DNA from: Blattabacterium cuenoti
GTDB lineage: Bacteria > Bacteroidota > Bacteroidia > Flavobacteriales > Blattabacteriaceae
Reading direction: 5' to 3'
Length of the DNA: 64,000 nt
NCBI RefSeq assembly: GCF_014251715.1
Contig: NZ_CP059198.1
Location: 1 to 64,000 of the forward strand
Part shown: positions 19,800 through 28,854 of the stretch, one piece after another
Numbering within the stretch: position 1 is the stretch's first letter
Layout of the letters: the number at the start of each line of letters is the position of its first letter
Notes under the pieces: generated by a model
What the model was told of the DNA's origin: nothing
The model's input: only the letters and a program-made list of their open reading frames with translations
The model's database searches: none
Translations under genes and position numbers: made by a program

Positions 19800-21515
19800 A
19801 TTATTTTTCAAATTTTTAAATATTGTTTTTTATTCTTTTTTATTATTTTATTAGGAATAAACAAAGTTTATTCTCATAATTATCATAAACTTAAAAATAA
19901 GATAAAATTGGTTCATGCTGATTATATACAAAAAAATAATCATGATGAATCTTTTATTTTAATAGGAAATATTCATATTAAATATAATAAATATCATCTT
20001 TTTTGTGATAAGGCGATTTATTATAAAGAAAATAATAGATTTTATGGATATGGAAATGTTCAACTAAAATCAGAAAAAAATAAAATAATTTCTCAAAAAA
20101 TATATATAGAAGATCATTTTTATCATTTTAAATTATCAGGTAGAGTCGTTTTATATCTATATGAAGATAAAACAAAATTAATGGCTAATGTTATGAATTA
20201 TAATTTTCGAAAAAAATTACTTCAAGCTATCGATAATGTGGTTTTATTGAAGAATAATATAAAATTAACTACCAATATATTAGAATATAATTTTAAAATT
20301 AAAAAAATTCATTACAAAGGATATGGAGTGATTCATTATGACGATTATACTATATCTAGTAAAGAAGGTTTTTTTTTAACTGAAAAAAACAAAGCTAAAT
20401 TAATAGATAAAATTAAATTGGTAAGTAAAAATTATATTGTATATTCTGATGTTTTGGAATTTTTCTTAAAAAAGAATCAAATAAACTTTAATCATCCTAC
20501 TATTGTAGTACAAAATACAAATTCAAATAATTTTTTATATACTAAAAAAGCATTATTTTTGATTAAAAAAAAAATATTTTTTTTTAATCAAAATATTAGT
20601 ATTCATTATAATGGAAAAATTATAAGGGGAAAATATTTATTTTTTGATCAAAAAAAACAAAATGGATTCATTAAAAATGTTTTATTAGAAGATTCTAAAA
20701 AAAAATATTTTTTGATGGGAGAATATGGGAAGTTTGATTTCAAACATGATTTTTTTATTTTGAATAAAAATATAAAAATAGTAAAAAGATCGAAAGAAAA
20801 TTCAATTTTTATTTTTTCTAATATTTTAAAAATAAAAAAAATAAAAAATTCTGCATTTTTTATACAAGCTTTTACTGTTAAAAGTTTTTTTTTGAATGGA
20901 AAAATTCAAGGAAAATGCAATGTTTTGAATTATGATTCTTCAAATAATTATATACAATTTGATGGAAATACTATTTTTTGGTATAAAAATAAGCAACTTT
21001 CTGGAAATTCTATATTTATACACTTCAGAGAAGGAAATGAAGATTCTTTAAAATATATAAAAATTATAAAAAATGCTTTTTATATAGAAAAAATAAATTC
21101 CCTTTATTTTAATCAAGTAGAAGGAGAAATTATGATTGGTTTTTTTAATAAAAAAAATTTTTTGAAAAAAATTTTAATTCAAGGAAATACCAATAGTATT
21201 ATTTTTCTTCCTTTTCCTTCTTATAAAGGAATAAAATTAATTCATAAATTTTTTTGTGGAACTTTATCATTAAATTTAGATGATTTAGATAATAAAAAAA
21301 TAAAAATAAAAAAAATTTTATGTACAGAAAATGCTCAATCAGAGTTGATTCCTATATCGCCAATAACTCCTAAAAAGTTTTTTTTTCTTTCTAATTTTGT
21401 TTGGAAAGAAAAAGAAAAACCGAAGATGGATTACAAAAAAATTGATCAAAAAATGGAAAAATATAGAAAAGAAAATATGTTAGAACAAGAACAAATTTTA
21501 AAAATAAAAAAATAG
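19800..21515 (+). CDS. OstA-like periplasmic protein, non-canonical start
   Basis: This protein resembles the second OstA/LptA-type protein of flavobacteria, which is probably involved in LPS transport across the periplasm. Repeated jellyroll-type strands begin around VHADYIQKNNHDESFILIG and GNIHIKYNKYHLFCDKA. The first conventional start is the TTG at 19908, but that would remove the export signal. The frame stays open upstream to 19791. There it encodes a Lys-flanked hydrophobic run (FQIFKYCFLFFFIILLGI) ending near VYSH, a convincing signal peptide. I therefore extend to an ATT at 19800; ATT 19803 is equally possible. The C-terminus is a charged coiled-coil-like tail. The stop of ridA is in the same frame just upstream. 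Confidence 0.7.
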   Translation: MIFQIFKYCFLFFFIILLGINKVYSHNYHKLKNKIKLVHADYIQKNNHDESFILIGNIHIKYNKYHLFCDKAIYYKENNRFYGYGNVQLKSEKNKIISQKIYIEDHFYHFKLSGRVVLYLYEDKTKLMANVMNYNFRKKLLQAIDNVVLLKNNIKLTTNILEYNFKIKKIHYKGYGVIHYDDYTISSKEGFFLTEKNKAKLIDKIKLVSKNYIVYSDVLEFFLKKNQINFNHPTIVVQNTNSNNFLYTKKALFLIKKKIFFFNQNISIHYNGKIIRGKYLFFDQKKQNGFIKNVLLEDSKKKYFLMGEYGKFDFKHDFFILNKNIKIVKRSKENSIFIFSNILKIKKIKNSAFFIQAFTVKSFFLNGKIQGKCNVLNYDSSNNYIQFDGNTIFWYKNKQLSGNSIFIHFREGNEDSLKYIKIIKNAFYIEKINSLYFNQVEGEIMIGFFNKKNFLKKILIQGNTNSIIFLPFPSYKGIKLIHKFFCGTLSLNLDDLDNKKIKIKKILCTENAQSELIPISPITPKKFFFLSNFVWKEKEKPKMDYKKIDQKMEKYRKENMLEQEQILKIKK

Positions 21516-21532
21516 AACTAAATTCTTGTCTT

Positions 21533-22726
21533 ATGAAAGAATTAGAATTAGAAAAGGACTTTTTTCTATATCAAACTCAAATTAATCCTTATCCTATGAA
21601 AATTATGGTGGACCATGCATATGGTAACTATATCTATGGGAAAGATGGAAAAAAATATTTAGATTTTGTAGCAGGTATTTCTGTAAATGTATTAGGACAT
21701 GGAAATAAAAAAATAAAAGAAGCTATAAAAAAACAAGTAGATAAATATTTACATACTATGGTCTATGGAGAATTTATACAAAATCCTTGTGTAAAGCTTT
21801 GTAAAAAAATAGCAGAAAATACTCCATTTCCATTGACTACTACTTATTTAGTAAATTCAGGAACAGAAGCGGTAGAAGTAGCTTTGAAATTAGCTAAATG
21901 TTATACTGGAAAAGAAGAAATTATTTCTTGTAAATGGGCTTATCATGGGAGCACCCATGGATCTATGAGTATTATGGGATGTGAAAATAGAAAAAGACCT
22001 TTTAGACCTCTACTTCCTTTAGTAAAATTTATAACATTTAATCATATAGAAGAATTAATTGATTCTATCACAGAAAAAACAGCTTGTGTTATTTTAGAAA
22101 CCATTTCTTGTTCTTATGGAATAAAATTACCAAATGAATTTTTTTTAAAAAAAATTAAGGAACAATGTCATAAAAAAAAAGCTTTAATGATACTTGATGA
22201 AGTACAAACTGGATTTGGTAGAACAGGAAAGCTTTTTGCATTTGAACATTATGGAATAGTTCCTGATATTTTAATAATGGGAAAAGGAATGGGGGGAGGG
22301 ATGCCTATTAGTGGGGTGATTTCATCTAATAAAATTATGAAAACTTTTTGTGATTCTGTTACTTTTGCTCATCTAACTACTTTTGGAGGAAATGCTGTAG
22401 CAGCTTCTGCTTCTTTAGCTACTTTAAATCAACTTATCAATTGTAATATAATGGAAAAAGTTTTTATGAAAGAAAAATGGATTAGAAAATATTTAGTTCA
22501 TGATGAAATAAAAAGTATTAATGGAAAAGGTCTTCTTTTATCTTTTGAACTAAAAAATAAAAATTTAGTGGAAAAAGTATTAAAAAATTGTATAAAAAAA
22601 GGATTAATTTTATTTCGTTTTTTATTTAATAGTCATACTTTACGTATTACCCCTCCATTAACTATAACAAAGAAAGAAATCCAAAAAGGATGTTCCATTA
22701 TTATTGATAGTTTAAATCAAATTTAA
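21533..22726 (+). CDS. Class III PLP aminotransferase, ArgD-like
   Basis: This is a fold-type I, class III aminotransferase of 397 residues. Visible motifs are DFVAGISVNVLGH (about 43-55), NSGTEAVEVALKLAK (about 107-121), the ILDEVQTGFGRTGK motif with the PLP-contacting Asp (about 222-235) and the Schiff-base lysine in IMGKGMGGGMP (about 250). Members act as acetylornithine, succinyl-DAP or ornithine aminotransferases. Flavobacteria carry a close relative next to OstA-like genes, whose substrate is not settled. argD is therefore possible but not proven. It sits 17 bases behind the OstA-like gene. Confidence 0.8.
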   Translation: MKELELEKDFFLYQTQINPYPMKIMVDHAYGNYIYGKDGKKYLDFVAGISVNVLGHGNKKIKEAIKKQVDKYLHTMVYGEFIQNPCVKLCKKIAENTPFPLTTTYLVNSGTEAVEVALKLAKCYTGKEEIISCKWAYHGSTHGSMSIMGCENRKRPFRPLLPLVKFITFNHIEELIDSITEKTACVILETISCSYGIKLPNEFFLKKIKEQCHKKKALMILDEVQTGFGRTGKLFAFEHYGIVPDILIMGKGMGGGMPISGVISSNKIMKTFCDSVTFAHLTTFGGNAVAASASLATLNQLINCNIMEKVFMKEKWIRKYLVHDEIKSINGKGLLLSFELKNKNLVEKVLKNCIKKGLILFRFLFNSHTLRITPPLTITKKEIQKGCSIIIDSLNQI

Positions 22727-22738
22727 AAAAAAATGTAA

Positions 22739-23479
22739 TTGAGATTTTTCATTGAATTAGCTTATAATGGTAAATATTTTTATGGATGGCAAATACAGAA
22801 AAAAGTAAGTACAATAGAGGAAAAATTAGAATATTGTTTATCTAAATTATTAAAAATATCTATCAATGTTGTAGGTGCCGGTAGAACGGATAAAGGAGTG
22901 CATGCTAAACAAATGTTTGCACATTTTGATTATGAAAAAATAATAAGTAATGATTTTATCAAAAAATTAAATATTTTTTTACCAAAATCTATTAAGGTAT
23001 TAAATATTTTTCCTGTAAAAGAAAATATTCACGCTAGATTTAATGCCATTAAACGAACGTATAAATATTATTTAACACGTGATAAAGATCCATTTTATCA
23101 AGATTTTTCTTGGTATTGTTTTTATCCATTAAATATACAAAAAATGAATATTGCTTCCAGTAAACTGATGCAATATAAAGATTTTAGTTCTTTTTGTAAA
23201 AAAAGAACTTCAGAGAACAATATATGTAAAATAAACTCTGCTTATTGGACTGTTTTAAATAATAATATTTTATGTTTTACTATTGAATCTAATAGATTTC
23301 TAAGATCTATGGTTAGATCTATTATTGGAACATTAATTCATGTAGGAAAAAACAAAATAAGCATTAGTGAATTCATTAAAATTATAGAATCTAAAAATTC
23401 TAATTTTTGTAGACATATAGTTCCTGCATGTGGATTGTTTCTTACCAAAATTATTTATCCAGAAGACATTTTTTTATAA
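22739..23479 (+). CDS. truA: tRNA pseudouridine(38-40) synthase
   Basis: TruA converts uridines 38-40 in the anticodon arm of tRNAs to pseudouridine. The 246-residue protein holds the catalytic aspartate Asp51 in GAGRTDKGVHA. It also has the ARFNAIKRTYKYYL strand and a C-terminal NRFLRSMVRSIIGTL helix typical of TruA. The start is a TTG at 22739, since no in-frame ATG is available nearby. The gene is 12 bases behind the aminotransferase and 11 bases before the ABC exporter. Confidence 0.94.
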   Translation: MRFFIELAYNGKYFYGWQIQKKVSTIEEKLEYCLSKLLKISINVVGAGRTDKGVHAKQMFAHFDYEKIISNDFIKKLNIFLPKSIKVLNIFPVKENIHARFNAIKRTYKYYLTRDKDPFYQDFSWYCFYPLNIQKMNIASSKLMQYKDFSSFCKKRTSENNICKINSAYWTVLNNNILCFTIESNRFLRSMVRSIIGTLIHVGKNKISISEFIKIIESKNSNFCRHIVPACGLFLTKIIYPEDIFL

Positions 23480-23490
23480 AAAAAAATGGA

Positions 23491-25230
23491 ATGAAAAAGA
23501 AAGAATCTTCCTTAAAACAATTATTAAAAATTAGTTTAGATTATAAATTTATACTAATCGCAACAATTGTTACTTCTATATTAATAGCATTTATTTCTGC
23601 TTATCGTCCTAAATTAATACAGAAAGCGATAGATATTCATATTCTTTATAAGGATTTTTTTGGACTTAAAAATATATTAATGTTGATTCTTATGCTTCTT
23701 TTCTTAGAAAGCATATTTCATTTTATTTTATTGTATCTATCTAATGTATTAGCTCAAAATGTTATTGAAAGAATTAGAATTCTTTTATTTGAAAAATTGT
23801 TACATTTTAGAAATTCTTTTTTTAATAAAACACCAATAGGAAAATTGCTATCTTATTCTATTTCAGATATAGAAACTATTACTGTCATATTTAATGACGG
23901 AATATTACTTGTATCTGGAGATGTTTTAAGAATCATTATGATTATAATTATGATGTACACAGTACATCATAAATTATCTTTTATTGTTTTTTTAACTATT
24001 CCTTTTATCTATATCATTACTCGTTTTTTTCAAACAACATTAAAAAAAACTTTTCATGAAGAACGTGTGCATACTTCACGTTTGAATAGTTTTTTGCAAG
24101 AAAATATTATAGGAATGTCTATTATTCAACTTTTTCATAAAGAAAAAGAGGAATACTTAAAATTTAAATCTATTAATAAAAAGTTAATGAATGCTCATTT
24201 TAAAACTATTTTTTATTTTTCTATTTTTTTTCCTATAGTAGAACTAGTTTCTGCAGTTACTATAAGTTTTGTCATATTTTATGGAGGATTTCATGCAATT
24301 GAAAAAGGAAATGTGAAACCAGGACAAATTATTGCTTTTATTTTTTTTATATATCTTCTTTTTCGTCCTATGCGACAAATAGCAGATAGATTTAATATAA
24401 TACAAAGAGGAATAGCAGGAATAGAACGCATATTTTCTATATTAAGTTCTGATGAAATTATTATTAATAAAGGAAACTTACGATTAAAAAAATTAAATGG
24501 GCATATTGTATTTAACAATGTTCATTTTTCTTATTTTGAAAAAGAAATAGTTTTGAATGGGATTTCTTTTGAAATAAATCCAGGAGAAAAAATTGCTATA
24601 GTAGGATCTACAGGTTCTGGAAAATCAACTATTACTCATTTGATTTCTAGATTATATGAAATTAAAAAAGGAAATATTTGTATTGATGGACATTCAATTC
24701 AAGATATTGAACTTAAAAATTTAAGATCTCATATAAGGGTCGTTCCACAAGATACTTTTTTATTTAATGATTCTATTATAAATAATGTGACTTTAGGAAA
24801 TCCTTCAATTAATATTGATCAAATAAAAAATATGGCTAAAAAAATAGGAATACATAGTTTCATAACTTCATTACCAAATGGATATCAATATATAGTAAAA
24901 GAACGGGGAGGGTTACTATCACTTGGAGAAAAACAATTAATTTCTTTTCTAAGAGTTCAAATGCATCCTTATTCTATTCTAATACTAGATGAAGCTACAG
25001 CATCTTTAAATAAAGAATTAGAAAAAATGATCTACTATGCTACAGATTTTTTAACGAAAAAAAAAACTTCTATTATTATTACTCACCGTATTTATACATT
25101 AAAAAATGCGGACAAAATATTAGCCATCAATAAAGGATGTGTTGTAGAAAAAGGGACACATGAAGAATTAATTCAATTAAATGGATATTATGCTGGTTTA
25201 TATAAAGAATCCTTCAAAAAAAAAAATTAA
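23491..25230 (+). CDS. ABC exporter, fused permease and ATPase (MsbA/MdlB type)
   Basis: This half-transporter has an N-terminal type I exporter membrane domain with about six helices (about 15-315) and a C-terminal nucleotide-binding domain. Walker A is GSTGSGKST at about 372. The signature is LSLGEKQ at about 477, and ILDEATASLN contains Walker B. The LSxGxxQ form instead of LSGGQ is normal for this subfamily. The frame is open upstream into truA, but the ATG at 23491 (MKKKESS) gives the normal start, 11 bases after truA. The substrate is unknown. Lipid or lipid A flipping is one possibility, since no other MsbA candidate lies in this window. Confidence 0.85.
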   Translation: MKKKESSLKQLLKISLDYKFILIATIVTSILIAFISAYRPKLIQKAIDIHILYKDFFGLKNILMLILMLLFLESIFHFILLYLSNVLAQNVIERIRILLFEKLLHFRNSFFNKTPIGKLLSYSISDIETITVIFNDGILLVSGDVLRIIMIIIMMYTVHHKLSFIVFLTIPFIYIITRFFQTTLKKTFHEERVHTSRLNSFLQENIIGMSIIQLFHKEKEEYLKFKSINKKLMNAHFKTIFYFSIFFPIVELVSAVTISFVIFYGGFHAIEKGNVKPGQIIAFIFFIYLLFRPMRQIADRFNIIQRGIAGIERIFSILSSDEIIINKGNLRLKKLNGHIVFNNVHFSYFEKEIVLNGISFEINPGEKIAIVGSTGSGKSTITHLISRLYEIKKGNICIDGHSIQDIELKNLRSHIRVVPQDTFLFNDSIINNVTLGNPSINIDQIKNMAKKIGIHSFITSLPNGYQYIVKERGGLLSLGEKQLISFLRVQMHPYSILILDEATASLNKELEKMIYYATDFLTKKKTSIIITHRIYTLKNADKILAINKGCVVEKGTHEELIQLNGYYAGLYKESFKKKN

Positions 25231-25245
25231 GTGCAATTAATTTTT
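25222..25245. terminator. Candidate bidirectional terminator (ABC exporter / SurA-like gene)
   Basis: AAAAATTAA and TTAATTTTT form a 9-bp stem with a 6-base loop exactly where the two convergent genes end. A-runs flank it upstream and T-runs lie downstream on both strands. The stem is pure A-T, so stability is doubtful. Confidence 0.4.
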
Positions 25246-26426
25246 ATATAAGTTTTTTTTAATACTTTTTGAACCCAATTTTTTATTTTATTTTCTTTTT
25301 TTACGTCTTTGACAAAATTTTTTAATTTTGTGTAATCTTTTTCAATAGTAATAGGATAAGAAGGAATGCTATCTAATAATTTAACTATGAAAAATACTTC
25401 TTTTCCATTTAAAATTTCTTTATAAGGATTAGATATTTCTCCTTTTTTTAAAAAATGTAATGCTTTTTTCATATTTACTGAAAGTTTATTTTCTTCAAAA
25501 CAAATTTTATTCGATCCTAAAATATTCACATTTTTTTCATCATATATTTTACTTATTTCCTTATTAGAATTAGAAATACGTTTTTTAATTGATTTTACAA
25601 ATAATTTTGTTTTGTTCAATTCGTCTTTTGTATATTTAGGTTTAATTAAAATATGTCTTATATCAATTTCATTTTTTCTTTTTCCTTCCAATTTTATTAA
25701 ATGAAATCCTAAATTTGTTTCAAAAGGTTCAGATATTTCCTTTTCTTTTAAAGAAAAAATAATATGTTCAAATTCTTTTGGAATAGAATTTATTTTTATT
25801 CCTTTGATAAGACCCCCATATAATGCAGAATCATCATCTTCAGAAAATAAAATGGCTTTAATAGAAAAATCTACATCATTATGTATTTCTTTTTTTATTT
25901 TTTTTAAAAAATTAATAGTTATTTTTTTGTTCGTTAAACTTAATTTTGGATTAAAAACTATATAAAAAATACATATTTTTTTAGGAGAAATAAGGGGTTT
26001 TTTTTTAAAAAAATGTTTTACTTCCTCCGGTGATACTTCCACCGTATCCGTTATTTTTTTATAAAATTTTTCTAAATATTGATGGTTCTTTATTGTTTCA
26101 ATTAGTAAAAAATTTTTTTTTCCAAATTGTGTAAAAAATTCTTTTTTATTATTTGGATATTTTTTTTTCATTTCTGAAACTAAAACTTTAGTTCTGGATT
26201 CTAATTCCTTATCGTTTATTTGTATATTTTTATCTTTTTTTGCATAATAAAGCATTAATTTTTTAATTAAAAAATTATTTAAAGCATTACAATTATTGGA
26301 TCGTATTTCAGAATTCAAAATAATCTCATTTCCTACTACAGCTGTAATTCCATCCAATTTTTCTAAATCAGAAGAATAAGAAAAATAACTATATATTAAA
26401 AATAAAAATAAATAAAAGTTTTTCAT
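25227..26426 (-). CDS. SurA-like periplasmic peptidyl-prolyl isomerase/chaperone
   Basis: The 399-residue protein starts with a signal peptide (about 1-19). A short SurA-type N-terminal segment follows, beginning LDGITAVVGNEIILNSEI. Two parvulin/PpiC-like regions come next: one about 150-250 (GGLIKGIKINSIPKEF, SEPFETNLGFHLIKL) and one about 258-360 (IDIRHILIKP). SurA escorts outer-membrane proteins through the periplasm. It is somewhat shorter than free-living homologues (around 450). Its stop overlaps the ABC exporter stop by 4 bases. It is divergent from lptB across only 45 bases. Confidence 0.85.
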   Translation of the reverse strand: MKNFYLFLFLIYSYFSYSSDLEKLDGITAVVGNEIILNSEIRSNNCNALNNFLIKKLMLYYAKKDKNIQINDKELESRTKVLVSEMKKKYPNNKKEFFTQFGKKNFLLIETIKNHQYLEKFYKKITDTVEVSPEEVKHFFKKKPLISPKKICIFYIVFNPKLSLTNKKITINFLKKIKKEIHNDVDFSIKAILFSEDDDSALYGGLIKGIKINSIPKEFEHIIFSLKEKEISEPFETNLGFHLIKLEGKRKNEIDIRHILIKPKYTKDELNKTKLFVKSIKKRISNSNKEISKIYDEKNVNILGSNKICFEENKLSVNMKKALHFLKKGEISNPYKEILNGKEVFFIVKLLDSIPSYPITIEKDYTKLKNFVKDVKKENKIKNWVQKVLKKTYIKINCT

Positions 26427-26471
26427 ATTATAAAATGTAATTTCAATAATACATAAAAAAATTATAATATC

Positions 26472-27203
26472 ATGACTTTAAAAGCTAAAAATATATATAA
26501 AAAATATAAAAAAAAATATGTTGTTAAAAATGTTTCTTTTAAATTGAATCAGGGAGAAGTAGTAGGATTGATAGGACCAAATGGAGCTGGTAAAACAACC
26601 TCTTTTTATATGATTGTAGGACTTATAAAACCAGATGTAGGAAAAATAATAATGCATCAAGAGGATATTACAGGAACTCCAATGTATATACGTTCTAAAA
26701 AGGGAATAGGATATTTATCGCAAGAACCATCAATATTTAGAAAATTATCTGTAGAAGATAATATTTTGTGCATTTTAGAAATGCAAAAAATATCTTATAA
26801 AGAAAAAAAAAAAAGAACCGAACAATTAATTGAAGAATTAGGATTACAAAAAATAAGAAAAATACGTGGGGATCTTATTTCTGGAGGAGAACGAAGACGT
26901 ACTGAAATTGCAAGATGTTTAGCTATAAATCCTAAATTTATTCTTCTAGATGAACCTTTTTCTGGAATAGATCCAATTGCTATAGAAGAATTACAAAAAA
27001 TTATTTTTTCTCTAAAAAAAAAAAATATAGGTATATTAATAACGGATCATAATGTACAAGAAATTTTTACGATAACAGATCGCATTTATTTAATGTTTGA
27101 AGGTAATATTTTAAAACATGGCCCTTCTATAGAAATTATGCAAGACTCTATTGTAAAAAAAATTTATTTAGGAAATCGTTTTATAAATGAATCATCGTTT
27201 TAA
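26472..27203 (+). CDS. lptB: LPS export ABC transporter ATP-binding protein
   Basis: LptB powers extraction of LPS from the inner membrane together with LptF/LptG. The 243-residue ATPase has Walker A GPNGAGKT at about 35, a Q-loop at GYLSQEPSIF, signature SGGERRRTEIAR at about 137, Walker B FILLDEPFSGIDP and the H-loop ITDHNV. The SGGERRR signature is characteristic of LptB. The permease genes are not in this window. It overlaps the thiamine pyrophosphokinase gene by 17 bases. Confidence 0.93.
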   Translation: MTLKAKNIYKKYKKKYVVKNVSFKLNQGEVVGLIGPNGAGKTTSFYMIVGLIKPDVGKIIMHQEDITGTPMYIRSKKGIGYLSQEPSIFRKLSVEDNILCILEMQKISYKEKKKRTEQLIEELGLQKIRKIRGDLISGGERRRTEIARCLAINPKFILLDEPFSGIDPIAIEELQKIIFSLKKKNIGILITDHNVQEIFTITDRIYLMFEGNILKHGPSIEIMQDSIVKKIYLGNRFINESSF

Positions 27204-27813
27204 AGGACCAGAAGTAGGATTATTTCTTAATGGAGAAAATACTCCTATTTTTTTAAAAAAATTTTCTTTTTATAAAAAAATATTTGCTGTTGATGGAGCT
27301 TTTTATTATTTAAATAAATTAGGAGTTTCAGTGGATTACATTATTGGAGATTTAGATTCTCTTTTAAAAAAAGATATTCCTTCAGAAAATAATTTTATTT
27401 ATACTTACGATCAAAGATATACTGATTTTGATAAAGCTTTAAATATAATTTATAAAAAAGGATTTCTTAACATTAATGTTTGGGGAGGAAGTGGAAAGGA
27501 ACAAGATCATTTTTTGGGAAATATATCTACAGCTTTAAAATATAAAAAAAAATTATCTATTATATTTCATGATGAATATTATTATTATTTTTTATCTGAA
27601 AAAAAAACCTTTTTTAATCATAAAAAAAATAAAAAAGTATCTTTATTCCCGTTTCCAAAAGTAGAAGGATTACAAACACATGGACTTAAATATTCTATAA
27701 ACAATGGTTTTTTAAAAATAGGGGGGAATATAGGCATTAGAAATGAATCTAATGAAAAAAGAATAGAAATAATGTATAAAAAAGGTGAATTGTTAATATT
27801 TATAGAAAAATAG
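27187..27813 (+). CDS. thiN: Thiamine pyrophosphokinase
   Basis: The enzyme transfers pyrophosphate from ATP to thiamine, giving TPP. The 208 residues carry the family motifs: VDGAFYYLNKLGVSVDYIIG followed by DLDS (about 36-59), YTDFDKAL (about 78-85) and the GGSGKEQDHFLGN motif (about 98-110). The C-terminal TPK_B1 beta domain is present. The start overlaps lptB by 17 bases, which suggests coupling. It implies salvage of free thiamine and supplies the cofactor of SucA (53.2 kb) and other TPP enzymes. Confidence 0.9.
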   Translation: MNHRFKGPEVGLFLNGENTPIFLKKFSFYKKIFAVDGAFYYLNKLGVSVDYIIGDLDSLLKKDIPSENNFIYTYDQRYTDFDKALNIIYKKGFLNINVWGGSGKEQDHFLGNISTALKYKKKLSIIFHDEYYYYFLSEKKTFFNHKKNKKVSLFPFPKVEGLQTHGLKYSINNGFLKIGGNIGIRNESNEKRIEIMYKKGELLIFIEK

Positions 27814-27837
27814 AGTTTTAAAAAAAATTTAGATAAA

Positions 27838-27863
27838 ATAGTTCAATGATTTAATTGAACTAT
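27838..27863 (-). terminator. Intrinsic terminator at the end of mdh
   Basis: ATAGTTCAAT and ATTGAACTAT form a perfect 10-bp stem with a 6-base loop (27848-27853). On the minus strand it is followed by a T-rich tract, as expected for a terminator of mdh. The mdh stop codon and its last codons lie inside the stem. It could also slow transcription from the convergent thiN side. Confidence 0.7.
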
Positions 27864-28766
27864 CATGCTTTTTATATGATCGTAAGATTTTTTTAAAAGA
27901 TTTTTTTCTTTATTATTTAATTGCAACTCTATTATTTTTTCTATTCCAGATTTACCTAATATAACTGGAACTCCTAAATATATATTTTTCAAATTATATT
28001 CTCCTTTTAAAAAAGCAGAACATGAAAAAATACGTTTAGAATCTTTCAAAATAGCTTCTACCATTTGTATGATAGATGCACTAGGAGCTATCCAAGCAGA
28101 TGTTCCTAATAAATTAACTATTTCTTCTCCTCCTTTTTTTGTTTTTTCAATAATCTCATCGTTTTCTTTTTCGGATAAAAATTCTTGTAGAGGAATTCCG
28201 GATATAGATGTGTATCTATATAAAGGAACCATAGAATCACCATGTCCTCCTAATAATAAGGATTGTATATCATGAGGAGAAATTTTTAATTTTTTTGATA
28301 AAAAATAACGATATCTTGTTGAATCTAATATTCCTGCCATTCCAATGACACGATGATTATCTATTTTAGCTGTCATATAACTAACGTATGCCATCACATC
28401 TAATGGATTAGAAACAATGATTAATTTAGCTTTTGGAGAAAAATAAATAGATTGTTTTGTAACATAACGAATAATTTCTGCATTAGCATTAACTAAATCA
28501 TCACGACTCATTCCAGGTTTTCTCGGTATTCCACAAGTGATAATAATGATTTCAGAATTTTTTGATTTGGAATAATCGTTAGTAACTCCAATAATTTTAG
28601 TATTTGATTGTATAATAGGAATCATTTGAGAAATGTCTAAACTTTTTCCTTCAGAAAATTTTTCTCTAATGTCTAATAAAACAATTTTTTTGATTATATC
28701 TTTCTGAACTAATAAATTAGCACAAGAAGCTCCTACGTTTCCTGCTCCAATAATAGTAATTTTCAT
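27843..28766 (-). CDS. mdh: Malate dehydrogenase (LDH-like type)
   Basis: Malate dehydrogenase oxidises malate to oxaloacetate with NAD in the TCA cycle. The 307-residue protein has the Rossmann GAGNVGA motif at 7-13 and an Asp at the end of strand beta 2 (LLDIREK) for NAD preference. The substrate-specificity loop has IPRKPGMSRDDL (Arg pair), and the catalytic His is in GGHGDSMVPL near 172. The Arg at the loop position marks malate rather than lactate as the substrate. Its 3' end forms a terminator hairpin. It is divergent from gcvP. Confidence 0.95.
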   Translation of the reverse strand: MKITIIGAGNVGASCANLLVQKDIIKKIVLLDIREKFSEGKSLDISQMIPIIQSNTKIIGVTNDYSKSKNSEIIIITCGIPRKPGMSRDDLVNANAEIIRYVTKQSIYFSPKAKLIIVSNPLDVMAYVSYMTAKIDNHRVIGMAGILDSTRYRYFLSKKLKISPHDIQSLLLGGHGDSMVPLYRYTSISGIPLQEFLSEKENDEIIEKTKKGGEEIVNLLGTSAWIAPSASIIQMVEAILKDSKRIFSCSAFLKGEYNLKNIYLGVPVILGKSGIEKIIELQLNNKEKNLLKKSYDHIKSMIVQLNH

Positions 28767-28812
28767 GTTTTTACTTGGTCTATTTTTTTCTTAGTAAACT
28801 TAAATATTTACC

Positions 28813-28820
28813 TAAATTTG
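28813..28820 (+). promoter_or_regulatory. Candidate -7 promoter element for gcvP
   Basis: TAAATTTG matches the Bacteroidota TAnnTTTG element, 34 bases before the gcvP start in the divergent mdh/gcvP gap. A good TTTG -33 box is missing at the usual distance. Confidence 0.4.
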
Positions 28821-28854
28821 TAAACTATAAAGATAAACACAATTTCTATTTTTT

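Noticed and set aside
23428..23490. Upstream extension of the ABC exporter into truA
   Set aside because: The extra 21 codons overlap the truA 3' end in another frame. The ATG at 23491 gives a normal N-terminus.
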